Of a stretch of DNA of 64,000 bases, positions 1 to 7,998 are shown in pieces. The notes under the pieces are model-generated. The model did no database searches, was not told the origin of the DNA, and worked only from the letters and a program-made list of their open reading frames with translations. The first letter of the stretch is position 1; each line of letters starts with the position of its first letter. A program made the position numbers and the translations under genes. Source of the stretch: Streptomyces orinoci (GTDB lineage: Bacteria > Actinomycetota > Actinomycetes > Streptomycetales > Streptomycetaceae); assembly GCF_003121295.1 (NCBI RefSeq), contig NZ_PHNC01000011.1, positions 124,001 through 188,000 on the forward strand, written 5' to 3'.

Positions 1-629
1 GCGGTGGCGCGGTCGCGGGTGATCTGTGCGGCGTCGCGGTCCCGGGCGGCGATGCCGAGGCGGGACAGCAGCCGCTCGCGCGCCTCCCGGCCCAGCGTGG
101 CGATCAGCCCGTGGGAGGCGGCGCCGGGGGTGCGCAGCCGCAGTTCGATGCCCATGGCCAGGTGCCACAGCATCGCCGCCATGACCGGGCCGACGAAGGC
201 GCGGACCGTGCCGCCGACAGGGCCGCTCTCGGCGTAGGCGGGGATCACCTGCACGCCGGTGACGACCCAGACCAGGGTGCCCGGCAGCCCCGGCGCCCCT
301 TGGGCGGCCAGGTTCTCCCGGGCCATCAAGGCGGTTGCGAAGAGTGCCAGTTCGGCGGCGCCGAACATCGCGCTGCGCTCGGCGGTGCCGGCCATGTTCA
401 GGTAGTCGGCGGCGAAGGCCCAGCTGGTGTCCGCGCTGTAGGCGGTGCAGCCCAGCGCGGCGAGGGCGGCGACCGTGACCGCCAGGCTGCGCGAACGATT
501 CTGCGGGCGCCTTCCGCGGTGGCGCATCGCCAAGCCGGTCAACGCCAGCGCCAGGAGGGCGACGGGGACGCCGATGGTGAGCAGGGGCAGGTCCAGGATG
601 GCACCGAGGGCATGGGCGGGGTGGGTCAT
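1..629 (-). CDS. Multi-pass membrane protein, C-terminus off the window
   Basis: An open frame reads leftward from ATG at 629 and runs off the left edge, giving at least 209 residues. Four or five hydrophobic segments are visible (roughly residues 10-35, 50-72, 85-103, 112-128 and 132-150), followed by a charged Arg/Glu/Ala-rich tail, so it is very probably an integral membrane protein. The start ATG overlaps the stop of the upstream Wbl gene (ATGA, 626-629), so the two are translationally coupled. I do not recognise the family. The neighbours (Wbl, zinc-finger protein, HTH protein) resemble accessory genes of actinomycete plasmids, which suggests a transfer- or maintenance-associated membrane protein, but that is inference from context. 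Confidence 0.6.
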   Translation of the reverse strand, partial: MTHPAHALGAILDLPLLTIGVPVALLALALTGLAMRHRGRRPQNRSRSLAVTVAALAALGCTAYSADTSWAFAADYLNMAGTAERSAMFGAAELALFATALMARENLAAQGAPGLPGTLVWVVTGVQVIPAYAESGPVGGTVRAFVGPVMAAMLWHLAMGIELRLRTPGAASHGLIATLGREARERLLSRLGIAARDRDAAQITRDRAT

Positions 630-1273
630 ACGGCCTTTCCGAAGGGGGCGTGCGCGGAGGTCGGCTTCACCGGACGGAACACCGGCTCTTCCCGGGCGGG
701 CTCAGCAGACGCCGGCTGGCTCGTCGTCGGTGCCTGCGGCTTCCTCTTCTTTTTCTTGGGACTTGGGGGCACACCCAAGTTGCGGTCCCGGGCGAAGACC
801 TTGTCGGCGGCCTCCCGCAGCAGTTCCTGGGCGTGCTTGCGGCCGATCTGCAAGGTGAAGGCGAGCCGGTCGGCATGCCAGCCTCGGGCGTAGGCGTGGT
901 CGATGACGTTCTGCCGTTCGGCCTCGGTGAGGTGCACATCGCGCCCGTTGAAGACCGCCAGCACCCGCGTGTAGTCGAGACGCTGCTCCAGCCCCTTGTG
1001 CCAGGGGCGGCGCTCGGCTGCGGTCAGCCCGCCCCAGATGCCCTCTTTCAAGTCGTTTTCCAGGGCGTAGTTGAGGCATTCGCGGCGAACCGGGCAGGCG
1101 GCGCACAGCTCCTTGGCCTCGGCGATGGCCTGGTGCTGCCGGGGCAGGGGGAAGAAGGTGGCGTCGGCGTCCTCGACGTCCATGCCGTAGCACGCGCCGC
1201 GGGGCTGCCAGCTGGTGTCGCCGATGCCGCGCAGGCCGGTGGCCGGCGCGTGGTGGGTGGTGATGTAGCGCAA
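626..1273 (-). CDS. WhiB-like (Wbl) iron-sulfur transcriptional regulator
   Basis: A 215-aa protein with the Wbl signature. Four cysteines (C28, then C57-x2-C60-x5-C66) would ligand a [4Fe-4S] cluster, and they are followed by the G(I/V)WGG turn at residues 78-82. Wbl proteins are actinobacterial regulators that usually bind sigma factor region 4. Beyond the core there is an extended basic C-terminus with a Lys-rich run (about 172-177), longer than chromosomal Wbl proteins of about 80-130 aa and more like plasmid- or phage-borne members. It is the first of two coupled genes: its stop overlaps the start of the membrane-protein gene. What it controls cannot be told from the sequence. Confidence 0.92.
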   Translation of the reverse strand: MRYITTHHAPATGLRGIGDTSWQPRGACYGMDVEDADATFFPLPRQHQAIAEAKELCAACPVRRECLNYALENDLKEGIWGGLTAAERRPWHKGLEQRLDYTRVLAVFNGRDVHLTEAERQNVIDHAYARGWHADRLAFTLQIGRKHAQELLREAADKVFARDRNLGVPPSPKKKKRKPQAPTTSQPASAEPAREEPVFRPVKPTSAHAPFGKAV

Positions 1274-1393
1274 GGCGGTCTCCGATGTACTGCCGCGTCG
1301 GCCGCGCTGGGCGGCGGGTGGACGCGACCTCGGTGCCGGCTGCGGTGCGGAGCGGGGGGCCGCAGCCGGGCGGGACGGTGGCGGGTGCGCCGG

Positions 1394-2083
1394 TCAGGCC
1401 ATCGCCAGCTGGGCCTGCTGGGCGGCGGCGAGGTCGAAGCGGCCGGGGTGCGGGGTGGCGCGCGGGGCGTTGCCGCGTGCTCCGCCGTCGGGGCCGATGC
1501 GCCGGCGGCGGCACGGCTCGCCTGCTTGCGCGTGGCACCACTCGCACCTAACCGAGAGCGCGTCGGGCTGGCCTGCGGCGATGGCCGCCTCCCGGGCGGC
1601 GCGGGCGGGCCGGTAGGGCGCCAGGGCGGCTCGGGCGTGCGGCGGGATGCAGGAGCCGATCTCCTTCAGCCGCGCTTCCAGCTGCGGGTTGAACCGGCCG
1701 CTGGTCAGCTGCCGGTGGTGGGCGGGTGCCGCGGTGCCCGAGGCCACGGCGCGCCGGGTGCCGACCAGTTCGGCGGTCCAGGCCGCGTGGTCGTCCGGGT
1801 CAGCGGACGGGAGGGGGTCGGTGTGCCGGTCCAGGCGGTCGCGCCGGTAGCTCTCCCACGGGCGGGCGATGTCCGCGGGGACGATCTGGTACGGCGAGGT
1901 GCGGATGTGCTGGCGGGCGGCGACCCGGGCATCCCAGCCGTGCGCGGTGGCCATCGGCACGTCGCCGAGCAGCTCGTGCCACTGGGCGAGTTGGTCTCGG
2001 GCCTCGCCCTGGTCGGTGCGGATGGTGCGGGGGTCGAGCCGGCCGATGTAGGCCAGCAGGGCGGCGATTTCGCGGCGGTCCAC
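1394..2083 (-). CDS. Hypothetical protein with C-terminal zinc-finger motif
   Basis: A 229-aa protein. I place the start at GTG 2083, two bases after the stop of the upstream HTH gene, with a GGAG sequence about 10 nt before it. Upstream in-frame codons reach 2395 but overlap the HTH gene out of frame and are Pro/Arg-rich noise. The N-terminal part is helical and charged, with an aromatic segment around residues 70-90. The C-terminal part has C180-x2-C183-x7-C191 and a histidine at 212, a likely zinc site of the type common in short actinomycete plasmid proteins. Function unknown. Tight coupling to the HTH gene suggests a joint role in replication or maintenance of an integrated plasmid, but this is inference. 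Confidence 0.65.
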   Translation of the reverse strand: MDRREIAALLAYIGRLDPRTIRTDQGEARDQLAQWHELLGDVPMATAHGWDARVAARQHIRTSPYQIVPADIARPWESYRRDRLDRHTDPLPSADPDDHAAWTAELVGTRRAVASGTAAPAHHRQLTSGRFNPQLEARLKEIGSCIPPHARAALAPYRPARAAREAAIAAGQPDALSVRCEWCHAQAGEPCRRRRIGPDGGARGNAPRATPHPGRFDLAAAQQAQLAMA

Positions 2084-2085
2084 GG

Positions 2086-2997
2086 CTACTGCTCCGTTCC
2101 GGTCGGCTCGCCCAGGGCGGCGAGGAGGGCGGCGGTGTGCGCCTCGGCGCGGGTCATGCCTGCCGGGGCGGCGCCGTTGCTGCCGGGCGGGGCGGAGGGA
2201 TTCGGGCGGGCCGGGGCGTGCTCGCGGGCCACCCAGGACCGCCAGTCGGCAGCCCAGGCCGCCGCCGATCGGGGCTTGAAGTCGGCCCGGTGGGCCCGCC
2301 ATTTGGCGTCGGCGGCCTGCAGCCCCGCCTCGCCGAGGCGATCGAGGTGTCCCTGCTGTCGGGCCCAGGTGTGGCTGGCTGGGTCGACCTGCCACTCGCT
2401 GGCCGAGGTGACGGCAGCCCCACCACTACTGCTGCCTTTACGGTTCACCTTCGGTTCACTTTGGTTCTGGGGTACGGAATCCGTACCTTCCTTGGTGCGG
2501 ATTCCGACACGTCGAGGGGTCGGAATCCGTCGCGAGGGGTCAGATTCCGCACCGGTCGGATTCCGCCGGGACGGGTCGGATTCCGTACCCTTCTTGGGCC
2601 AGATTCCGTACCGCCGCAGCCTCCTCTTCGCCTCCTCGTCCAGCTCGGGGACCGGGTCCGTGTCCGCAGGGGGCTCGACGTAGGCGTCGGGGTCGTCCTT
2701 CTTGGCCGCCGCGACCTTGGCCAGCCACGCGGCGGCACGCGGCAGGCGGTAGACCGTGGCGCGCTGCGGGCCCTCCAGGTCATCGAGCAGCTCCAGCTCA
2801 CCGCTCTCGGCGAGCGCTATGAGCGCGGTCCGCACGGCGGTACGGGAGGCATTCGTGCGCTGGATCAGGCTTGCCAGGGAAGCCCAGGCGACGCACTGTC
2901 CGTCCGGCACGCGGTCGGCGATCGACAGCAGGACCAGACGCGCCACTCCCCGGCTGGAGCTGTGCTCCCACCCCCACTCGCGGGCATCGACACTCAT
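2086..2997 (-). CDS. Helix-turn-helix protein, plasmid type
   Basis: A 303-aa protein. Residues about 1-85 form a winged-HTH-like domain (segment WASLASLIQRT, then a second helix starting ASRTAVRTAL) similar to N-terminal domains of replication- or partition-linked proteins of actinomycete plasmids. The middle (about 110-170) is low-complexity and Arg/Pro/Ser-rich. It reflects a DNA tract at about 2460-2600 where a TCGGATTCCG-like unit recurs. The C-terminal 90 residues have aromatic positions (W202, W208, W222, W236, W240) suggesting a second small folded domain. The start ATG 2997 overlaps the stop of the 48-aa ORF upstream (ATGA), so translation is coupled. Exact function not determinable. 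Confidence 0.7.
   Translation of the reverse strand: MSVDAREWGWEHSSSRGVARLVLLSIADRVPDGQCVAWASLASLIQRTNASRTAVRTALIALAESGELELLDDLEGPQRATVYRLPRAAAWLAKVAAAKKDDPDAYVEPPADTDPVPELDEEAKRRLRRYGIWPKKGTESDPSRRNPTGAESDPSRRIPTPRRVGIRTKEGTDSVPQNQSEPKVNRKGSSSGGAAVTSASEWQVDPASHTWARQQGHLDRLGEAGLQAADAKWRAHRADFKPRSAAAWAADWRSWVAREHAPARPNPSAPPGSNGAAPAGMTRAEAHTAALLAALGEPTGTEQ
2460..2610. repeat. Degenerate short tandem units (GGATTCCG-like) inside the HTH gene
   Basis: The sequence GGAATCCGT/GGATTCCG recurs at least six times in about 150 bp (for example near 2475, 2497, 2521, 2543, 2558, 2577 and 2602), in both direct and palindromic forms. It encodes the Arg/Pro/Ser-rich linker of the HTH protein. Iteron-like arrays of this size inside or beside plasmid replication genes can bind the Rep protein, so it may be a cis site as well as coding. 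It may equally be just a low-complexity linker. Confidence 0.5.
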
Positions 2998-3140
2998 CGG
3001 CCGCTCCCGCCTACGACGCGATACCGGAGGCCCGCCGAGGCCGTCGTGGCGCGCTCACGGCCGGGCTGAGTGGGCATCGAGGGGTAGGGGCCTGCCGCAC
3101 AGGCCGGGATGCCGGGCCTTTTGCGTAGGGCAGAAGGCAT
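2994..3140 (-). CDS. Small 48-aa ORF translationally coupled to the HTH gene
   Basis: ATG at 3140 is preceded by GAAGGAG with 8 nt spacing, an excellent ribosome binding site. The frame ends in TGA that overlaps the ATG of the HTH gene (ATGA at 2994-2997). The predicted peptide is short and basic with no recognisable domain. The strong Shine-Dalgarno sequence and the exact overlap argue that it is translated, either as a small protein or as a leader that sets translation of the HTH gene. The longer in-frame extension to 3245 lacks such a site. Confidence 0.5.
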   Translation of the reverse strand: MPSALRKRPGIPACAAGPYPSMPTQPGRERATTASAGLRYRVVGGSGR

Positions 3141-3790
3141 GCAACACTCTCCTTCGTGGTGAAACCCGCGCCGGTGTGCCCCGTGGAAAGGGCCGGTGCG
3201 GTGACGGTGGGTAAATCTCCGCCCTGGCAGGGGCAGGAGTGCCATTTGGCGCTCGGCGTCCGGGAGTTACAGCTCCTTGGGCGCCGTCGCTGTTTCCGGG
3301 CCTATGCGGCCCGGCTGGAATGCGTGTCTCGCGTATCGCTCCTCGTGCCGTCGGCTGCCGGGCCAGGTGCCCGGCGAGGGACGACGAACATATGCGTGAC
3401 CCGCTTCAAGATCCAGACCTTGTTCAAGAACTCTCCACAGGTCGCAGTGGAAGGGCGCCTGCACCTGGGGTGGAGGCAGTCGACCGAAACACGGGCAGCA
3501 GGCGGATCGCTCCGAGCATTCCGGAGATGATCTTCACTCGACCCCCTGTGTCTCAAGCTGTGCCTGTTCGCTGTGCCGGCTGGTAGGAGGATTTAAGTCA
3601 AGCCGACAAGAGGGCGTCAACGACTTCCTTTTGTCCTGTTTATGCGAATAGATTGCTTGGGCGGTACATGCATATCCACCTGCCGGATGGGTCGTAAGTT
3701 GCTTGCGGGGGAAGCGAAATGAGGAGTTCTGTCGGGCGAAGGAATGTGTCCGCCGGCGTGGTCTAGACCGGGCTGAGAGGCGGAAGGGGA

Positions 3791-3814
3791 AAAGCGGCAA
3801 ACATTTGCCGCTTT
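3791..3814. repeat. Perfect 11-bp inverted repeat, possible operator
   Basis: AAAGCGGCAAA at 3791-3801 and its exact complement TTTGCCGCTTT at 3804-3814 are separated by only two bases. The tiny loop makes an RNA hairpin unlikely and a dimer-binding DNA operator more likely. It lies about 240 bp upstream of the XRE gene. Confidence 0.5.
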
Positions 3815-4020
3815 CGTAGCCTCAGTCGAGGCTGGAGGGGGAGTCTGTCCGTTTACGGGGGATTGGTGCCGATGTGTTGTGTTGCTCGTCCTTGAACTGG
3901 GCATTTCCGGGGGGTGCATGGTTGGTGGAGCCAGCGGTCAAGATCATTTGAATCCTGCGTATCGTCTACCGAGACAGGACAGGGGTGGGGGTTAGCGATT
4001 AGGCTGCCCTCTTTTTCATG

Positions 4021-4032
4021 CCCGAATTCGGG
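4021..4032. promoter_or_regulatory. CCCGAATTCGGG palindrome just upstream of the XRE gene
   Basis: A perfect 12-bp palindrome 18 bp before the ATG at 4050. The position fits autoregulation by the XRE protein encoded downstream. No binding data can be inferred beyond symmetry and location. Confidence 0.35.
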
Positions 4033-4049
4033 TTCACCCCGCTAGGTCG

Positions 4050-5447
4050 ATGACACGAGAGCGAGGGCTGATGGTCGCGCAGATGCGGACCGACGGCAGC
4101 AACGACGCTGTTGGGAAGGAGGTCCTCGCAGTACGGCCCGACGGAGTCGCCGGTCAGTACATGGGCTTTGGCGCGATGCTGAAAAGGTGGCGCAAGGCCG
4201 CCGGCCTCATCCAGCCGACTACCGCGAAGGCCCTAGGCATCAGCGTCAGGACCTACCGCAACATCGAGCGCGGTGCGACGCCGCGGTTCACCCGGGCCCA
4301 GTGCGAGTCCTTGGCCGAGGTGCTGGGCCTCGACCAAGAAGAGCGACACGCCCTGCTCCTGCACAATGTGGGCACCTATCTTCGGACACCGGCGGAGGGC
4401 CGCCAGGAAGTGCCGTCCGCGTTGCGGTTGCTTATGGACGGTCAGATGCCCAGCCCCACTTACCTATCGGACCGCAACTGGAACATCCTTGCGTACAACC
4501 AGGCCATGGCCGAACTGTGGCCCTGGGTTATGGAGCCCCGGGCCAACCTGATCCGCTGGGCCCTCACAACCGCCGAGGGGCGCGCTACCTACCACGACTG
4601 GCACAAGCACGCCACGGTCTTCGTGCGGATGCTCCGCTTCGCGCTCACTACCCACGGCGATGACGCGGATCTCCAGGAACTGATCAAGGACGTCAGGAGG
4701 AACCCTGACGTCCAGCACATCTGGGAATCGGACGACGACCTGGTGGAACACCGCGATGGGCATGTCTTCCTCGCCACCGTGCCGACGCTGGGCTGGCGGA
4801 CGATCGAGATCGTTAGCCACGTGGCGTACCCCGCGATCATGCCCGACTGTAAATTCGTAGTCATGACGTGGGTTGAGGCTGAGGCTGAATCAGACAGCCA
4901 GCGGGATGCGCTGGGCGGCGTGCGCAACGCCTGGGCGAACGAAACCCACAACGCCCAACACGAGCGGGACAGGGCCCAGGAACGGATCGCCGAGGCCGAA
5001 CGGCGTCGTGCCGCCAAGGTGGCCACCGCCCGCCTTGTGGTGGAGAACCCGGACAAGGCCGCAGCGCAGGCCGGAAAGGGGGGTATCCCCCTGCCGGCTC
5101 TCAGCCGCCTTGTGGCGTCCGACTGTCAATTGACCCTCTCGCCAACTCAGCGCAACGTGGTGTGGGCCGTCGAAGAGGCCCCTGGGGAATGGGGCGTCAC
5201 GAAGGTGTCACCCGCCACGGTGATTGCACGCGTACCGAGGGGTGCTCTACAAGCGGAGGCCCGGGCGGAGTTGAAGGCTCTGACCCGGCTGGCATTGCCG
5301 GGTCCCCGCGACGCAGCCGCCTCACGCATCGAGCAGCTCCTCGGTGAACTCCATGAGGAGCAGTGCCTGCTCCGCGAAATCCAGGCGGAATTGTCTGAGC
5401 CTGACCACCTGCGGCCCGGCTGCGAAGATGTGGCCAGCCTAAGGTGA
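4050..5447 (+). CDS. XRE-family regulator with MmyB-like ligand-binding domain and long C-terminal extension
   Basis: A 465-aa protein. Residues about 40-100 are an XRE helix-turn-helix (segments MLKRWRKAAGL and GISVRTYRNIERG). Residues about 120-280 match the MmyB-type ligand-binding domain common in Streptomyces: PTYLSDRNWNILAYN, then NLIRWAL, and a tail with HRDGHVFLATVPTLGW. Such regulators are thought to sense hydrophobic ligands. Unlike the usual 270-300-aa members, this one carries about 180 further residues with a charged helical segment (about 285-340) of unknown role. A palindrome lies just upstream of the start. In-frame ATGs at 4071 and 4083 are alternative starts. Confidence 0.85.
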   Translation: MTRERGLMVAQMRTDGSNDAVGKEVLAVRPDGVAGQYMGFGAMLKRWRKAAGLIQPTTAKALGISVRTYRNIERGATPRFTRAQCESLAEVLGLDQEERHALLLHNVGTYLRTPAEGRQEVPSALRLLMDGQMPSPTYLSDRNWNILAYNQAMAELWPWVMEPRANLIRWALTTAEGRATYHDWHKHATVFVRMLRFALTTHGDDADLQELIKDVRRNPDVQHIWESDDDLVEHRDGHVFLATVPTLGWRTIEIVSHVAYPAIMPDCKFVVMTWVEAEAESDSQRDALGGVRNAWANETHNAQHERDRAQERIAEAERRRAAKVATARLVVENPDKAAAQAGKGGIPLPALSRLVASDCQLTLSPTQRNVVWAVEEAPGEWGVTKVSPATVIARVPRGALQAEARAELKALTRLALPGPRDAAASRIEQLLGELHEEQCLLREIQAELSEPDHLRPGCEDVASLR

Positions 5448-5509
5448 GCCGCAGCTCGGTTTCACGCTGCCGCCGCCCTGCGACCGACCCTTCGTAGAAA
5501 GTCTTTCCG

Positions 5510-5917
5510 TTGCACCGCTACACGTATACCTGCCCGTTGCGCTGGGCCGACGCCGACGCCTACGGACACATCAACAACGCGCTGTTTCTCCAGTACATGG
5601 AGGAAGCACGCACACGCATGTTCGCGGAGGTGCTCCCCACCGACGAAGAAGGCCGCCGCCAGAAGGCGTTCGTCGTCGCCCGCTCGATCGTTGATTACCG
5701 GGCACCCCTGCAGTACCGGGATGAGCCCGTCGATGTGCACGTCTGGGTCGTCAAGGGTGCTGCCGCCAGTTTTGAACTCGGCTACGAGATCCGCGACGCC
5801 GATCAGCTGTATGCGGAAGCGACGACCACGATCGTCGCTTACAACCTCAACACTGGACGGCCCCGCCGACTCTCGGACGATGAACGCGCCTTCCTATCGC
5901 GATACACCAAGTCCTGA
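5510..5917 (+). CDS. Acyl-CoA thioesterase, hotdog (4HBT/YbgC-like) family
   Basis: A 135-aa protein of typical 4HBT length. The N-terminus has the diagnostic sequence RWADADAYGHINNALFLQY, in which the first Asp and the GHxNN segment are the active-site loop of YbgC/FadM-like thioesterases. The remaining strands (ARSIVDYRAPLQY, DVHVWVVKG) fit a single hotdog fold. It should hydrolyse acyl-CoA in the cytoplasm; the substrate is unknown. The start is TTG at 5510 with a weak AGAAAG site, 62 nt after the XRE gene in the same direction, so it may be co-transcribed with it. Confidence 0.88.
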   Translation: MHRYTYTCPLRWADADAYGHINNALFLQYMEEARTRMFAEVLPTDEEGRRQKAFVVARSIVDYRAPLQYRDEPVDVHVWVVKGAAASFELGYEIRDADQLYAEATTTIVAYNLNTGRPRRLSDDERAFLSRYTKS

Positions 5918-6000
5918 ACGGCACTTCGGTTAGCGCATTCGAACGTAGCCCAGTCGCACGAGGTGGAGAGCGCCGTAACTCCCGCGCGGAACCAGCCGGA

Positions 6001-6093
6001 TCAGTCCGCAGCGGTGCAGCGCGCGATCACGGCGGCCAGCCTCTCCTCGCTCAGAGCGAGGTGCGTGGAGTCGAAGCGTTCAAGTGGCGCGTG
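6001..6093 (-). pseudogene. Possible C-terminal fragment of a disrupted gene beside the IS5 remnant
   Basis: A short leftward frame ending at TGA 6003-6001 encodes about 28 protein-like residues (PLERFDSTHLALSEERLAAV, then a short tail) abutting the end of the IS5-type remnant. It may be the tail of a gene interrupted by the insertion. The parent gene cannot be identified from so few residues. Confidence 0.25.
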
Positions 6094-6790
6094 ATGACGA
6101 CCTCGATGAGGCAGCCGGCCAGACGGAGGAAGGCTTCGTGGATGTCGGCTCGTCATTCCCTGCGGATGCGGAGGCGTTTGAAGCCGTAAAGCCAGGTGGG
6201 GGTGCGCTCAACTCGCCATCTGCAGGTGCCCAGTCCGGTGCCGTGGCGGGTTCCGCGTTGGGCGATCGTGGGTATGACGCGTCGTTCGCGGAGTCGGTCG
6301 TGGCAGATGTCGTGGTCGTAGCCCCGGTCGGCAAAGGCGTGTCCGGTTTGCGGCGGGATTCCCGACGCGGGGCCCTTACCTGGCTGGAGTCGACAATGGC
6401 GCGTGAGCAGTCCAGTTTCAGTGCCGCGTTGAGCTCGGCCAGGAGTGCTTCGTGGAGCTGCTGCAGGACGCCAGTTTCCAGTCCCGCAGCCGTTGCCAGC
6501 ACGTCATGCCTGAGCCGAAGCCTAGCTCCTAGGGCAGGTACTCCCACTGGATCCCGGTATGCAGCACATACAGGATCCCGCACAGCACCTGCCGGTCCGG
6601 CAGCCGCCGCTGGCCCGGATGCCGGAACTTGCGCTCTTTGTGGGCGCGGTGGGTGTCGAGTGGGGTGGTGACTCCCGTGGAGAGCCACAAGCGGACAAAG
6701 GCCGCAGGGTAGTGGTCTGGAGCGGCTAGATCGCGGATTTGACATGGCGCCAAGCGCTGGACAGCGGCTGCGGCCATAGCTTCGGGCCGC
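6080..6790 (-). pseudogene. Decayed IS5-family transposase
   Basis: Leftward pieces of an IS5-type transposase are spread over different frames: RLPDRQVLCGILYVLHTGI with WEYLP (near 6610-6540), then ELGFGSGMTCWQRLRDW, LHEALLAELNAALKLDCSRA with IVDSSQVRA, and HAFADRGYDHDICHDRLRER with a following GLGTCRWRVERTPTWLYGF. Lesions include TAG directly after WEYLP where the family normally has Gln, a frameshift after RLRDW, an internal deletion between IVDSSQVRA and the ADRGYDHD block (removing the central third), and a TGA in the RIRRE segment near the end. No intact inverted repeats were identified. The element is non-functional. Confidence 0.85.
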
Positions 6791-7013
6791 GTTCGAGTAG
6801 GTCCGCCGACACGAGTTCATGCCCGACCGAATGTGGCTCGATGACGACATGCCGAAGGCGGGTACGCCCTGCCGGAACGGTCCGATGCCCCGGACCGTTG
6901 GCTGCAAACCGGCTGCGAAGAAAAGACCTTCGTCACTGACGGGCATGGCCAAGTCGGGAGTGCAGGCTGGCGGCGCGGGCTTGTTCGACGTGCTTTTTCC
7001 TCTCGATGCCGGA

Positions 7014-7892
7014 TCAGAAGATCGGTGGCCGGCCTGCCCGGGTGAGCCGCCATACGGTGCGCCAGCTCATCGGTGCTCGATACCGGGGGTCACTGCGCAG
7101 CCCCTCCCGGAAGCCGTCCAGGGAGGCCCGGAGGGCGGCTGGCTGGCGGACGCGCCACAGGGTGAGCAGAATCCAGGTGGCGAGGTTGAGGGGGATCAGG
7201 CATGCGGGCAGGTTGCGGCGGGCGACCCAGACCCGGTTGCGGGCGTTGAGGCGGTAGAAGGTGGCATGGCGGGCCGGGTTGGTCGCCGGGTGGTGAACGA
7301 TGATCTCGGGCTTGTACAGGCCGGTGTACCCGTGATCCCACAACCTCCAGGAGAGGTCGATCCCCTCGTGGAAGAGGAAGAAGCTTCCCGGCCAGCCTCC
7401 CGCGAGTTCGAAGATGCTGCGGCGGACCATGACGACGCCTTCGGCCATGACGGTCACCGTGCCCGGCCGCGTGGCGTCGGCGGCGCGAAGACGGGGCACC
7501 CAGCGGCGCAGAGTGACGCCCGTGTCGGAGTCGGCGATGCGCGGCTGGACGTATGCCAGGTGCGGGTCGCGCTGAAGTTCGGCGGCGAGTCTGGCCAGGG
7601 CGTCGCGGGTGGGGAGCACGGCGTCGTTGTCGAAGAAGAAGACGAAGTCGCCCTTAACGTTCTCGGCACCGACATTACGGCCCTGAGGGATGCCGACGTT
7701 CTCCGGCAGAGTGATCGTGCGGACTCCGTCGGGCACTTGGGCGGGGTGGCATCCGTTGCCGACTACGACGATGTCGAGATCGATGTCTTCCTGGGCGAGG
7801 AGCGAGGACATCGCCTTGGGGAAGTCGTCGGGCCGGTCGTTCATGGTCAGGACCACGGCGCCGATCGTGGGCCGGGGTGCGCCAGTGCTCAC
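7014..7892 (-). CDS. Family 2 glycosyltransferase
   Basis: A 292-aa GT-A fold protein. The nucleotide-sugar binding strand is GAVVLTMNDRP, the DxD-type motif is in FVFFFDNDAV, and the acceptor or catalytic loop is around GIDLSWRLWDHGY. A C-terminal hydrophobic stretch (PACLIPLNLATWILLTL) may associate with the membrane, as in rhamnosyl-type GT2 enzymes. I chose GTG 7892 because AAGGA stands 10 nt upstream; the frame stays open to 8279 but overlaps the phosphorylase gene and reads as low-complexity Pro/Arg/Ser sequence. It is the last gene of the leftward operon, after a 106-nt gap. Donor and acceptor sugars are unknown. Confidence 0.88.
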   Translation of the reverse strand: MSTGAPRPTIGAVVLTMNDRPDDFPKAMSSLLAQEDIDLDIVVVGNGCHPAQVPDGVRTITLPENVGIPQGRNVGAENVKGDFVFFFDNDAVLPTRDALARLAAELQRDPHLAYVQPRIADSDTGVTLRRWVPRLRAADATRPGTVTVMAEGVVMVRRSIFELAGGWPGSFFLFHEGIDLSWRLWDHGYTGLYKPEIIVHHPATNPARHATFYRLNARNRVWVARRNLPACLIPLNLATWILLTLWRVRQPAALRASLDGFREGLRSDPRYRAPMSWRTVWRLTRAGRPPIF

Positions 7893-7998
7893 GGTGGTGA
7901 TGTCCTTCTGCTGCGGGTCGAGCAGGCGCGGGCGCGCCATCGTCACGTCATCTGCGGGACGCCTCACCGTAATGCACATCGTGCCGCGGCCGTGGCGA

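Larger units (their letters stand above)
3141..4049. other. Long non-coding region between divergent gene groups
   Basis: About 0.9 kb with no convincing gene on either strand: the open frames here lack ribosome binding sites and have no protein-like composition. The right part (about 3590-4030) is noticeably less GC-rich than the surroundings. It contains a perfect inverted repeat at 3791-3814 and a 12-bp palindrome at 4021-4032. It separates leftward plasmid-like genes from the rightward XRE gene, so it should contain both promoters, and it is a reasonable place for an origin or operator sites of an integrated plasmid (inference). Confidence 0.5.

Noticed and set aside
650..2683. A 677-codon rightward open frame covering the Wbl and zinc-finger genes
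   Set aside because: It has Gly/Arg/Ala/Val-rich composition typical of an antisense GC frame, no ribosome binding site, and lies opposite two genes with clear motifs and coupled starts.
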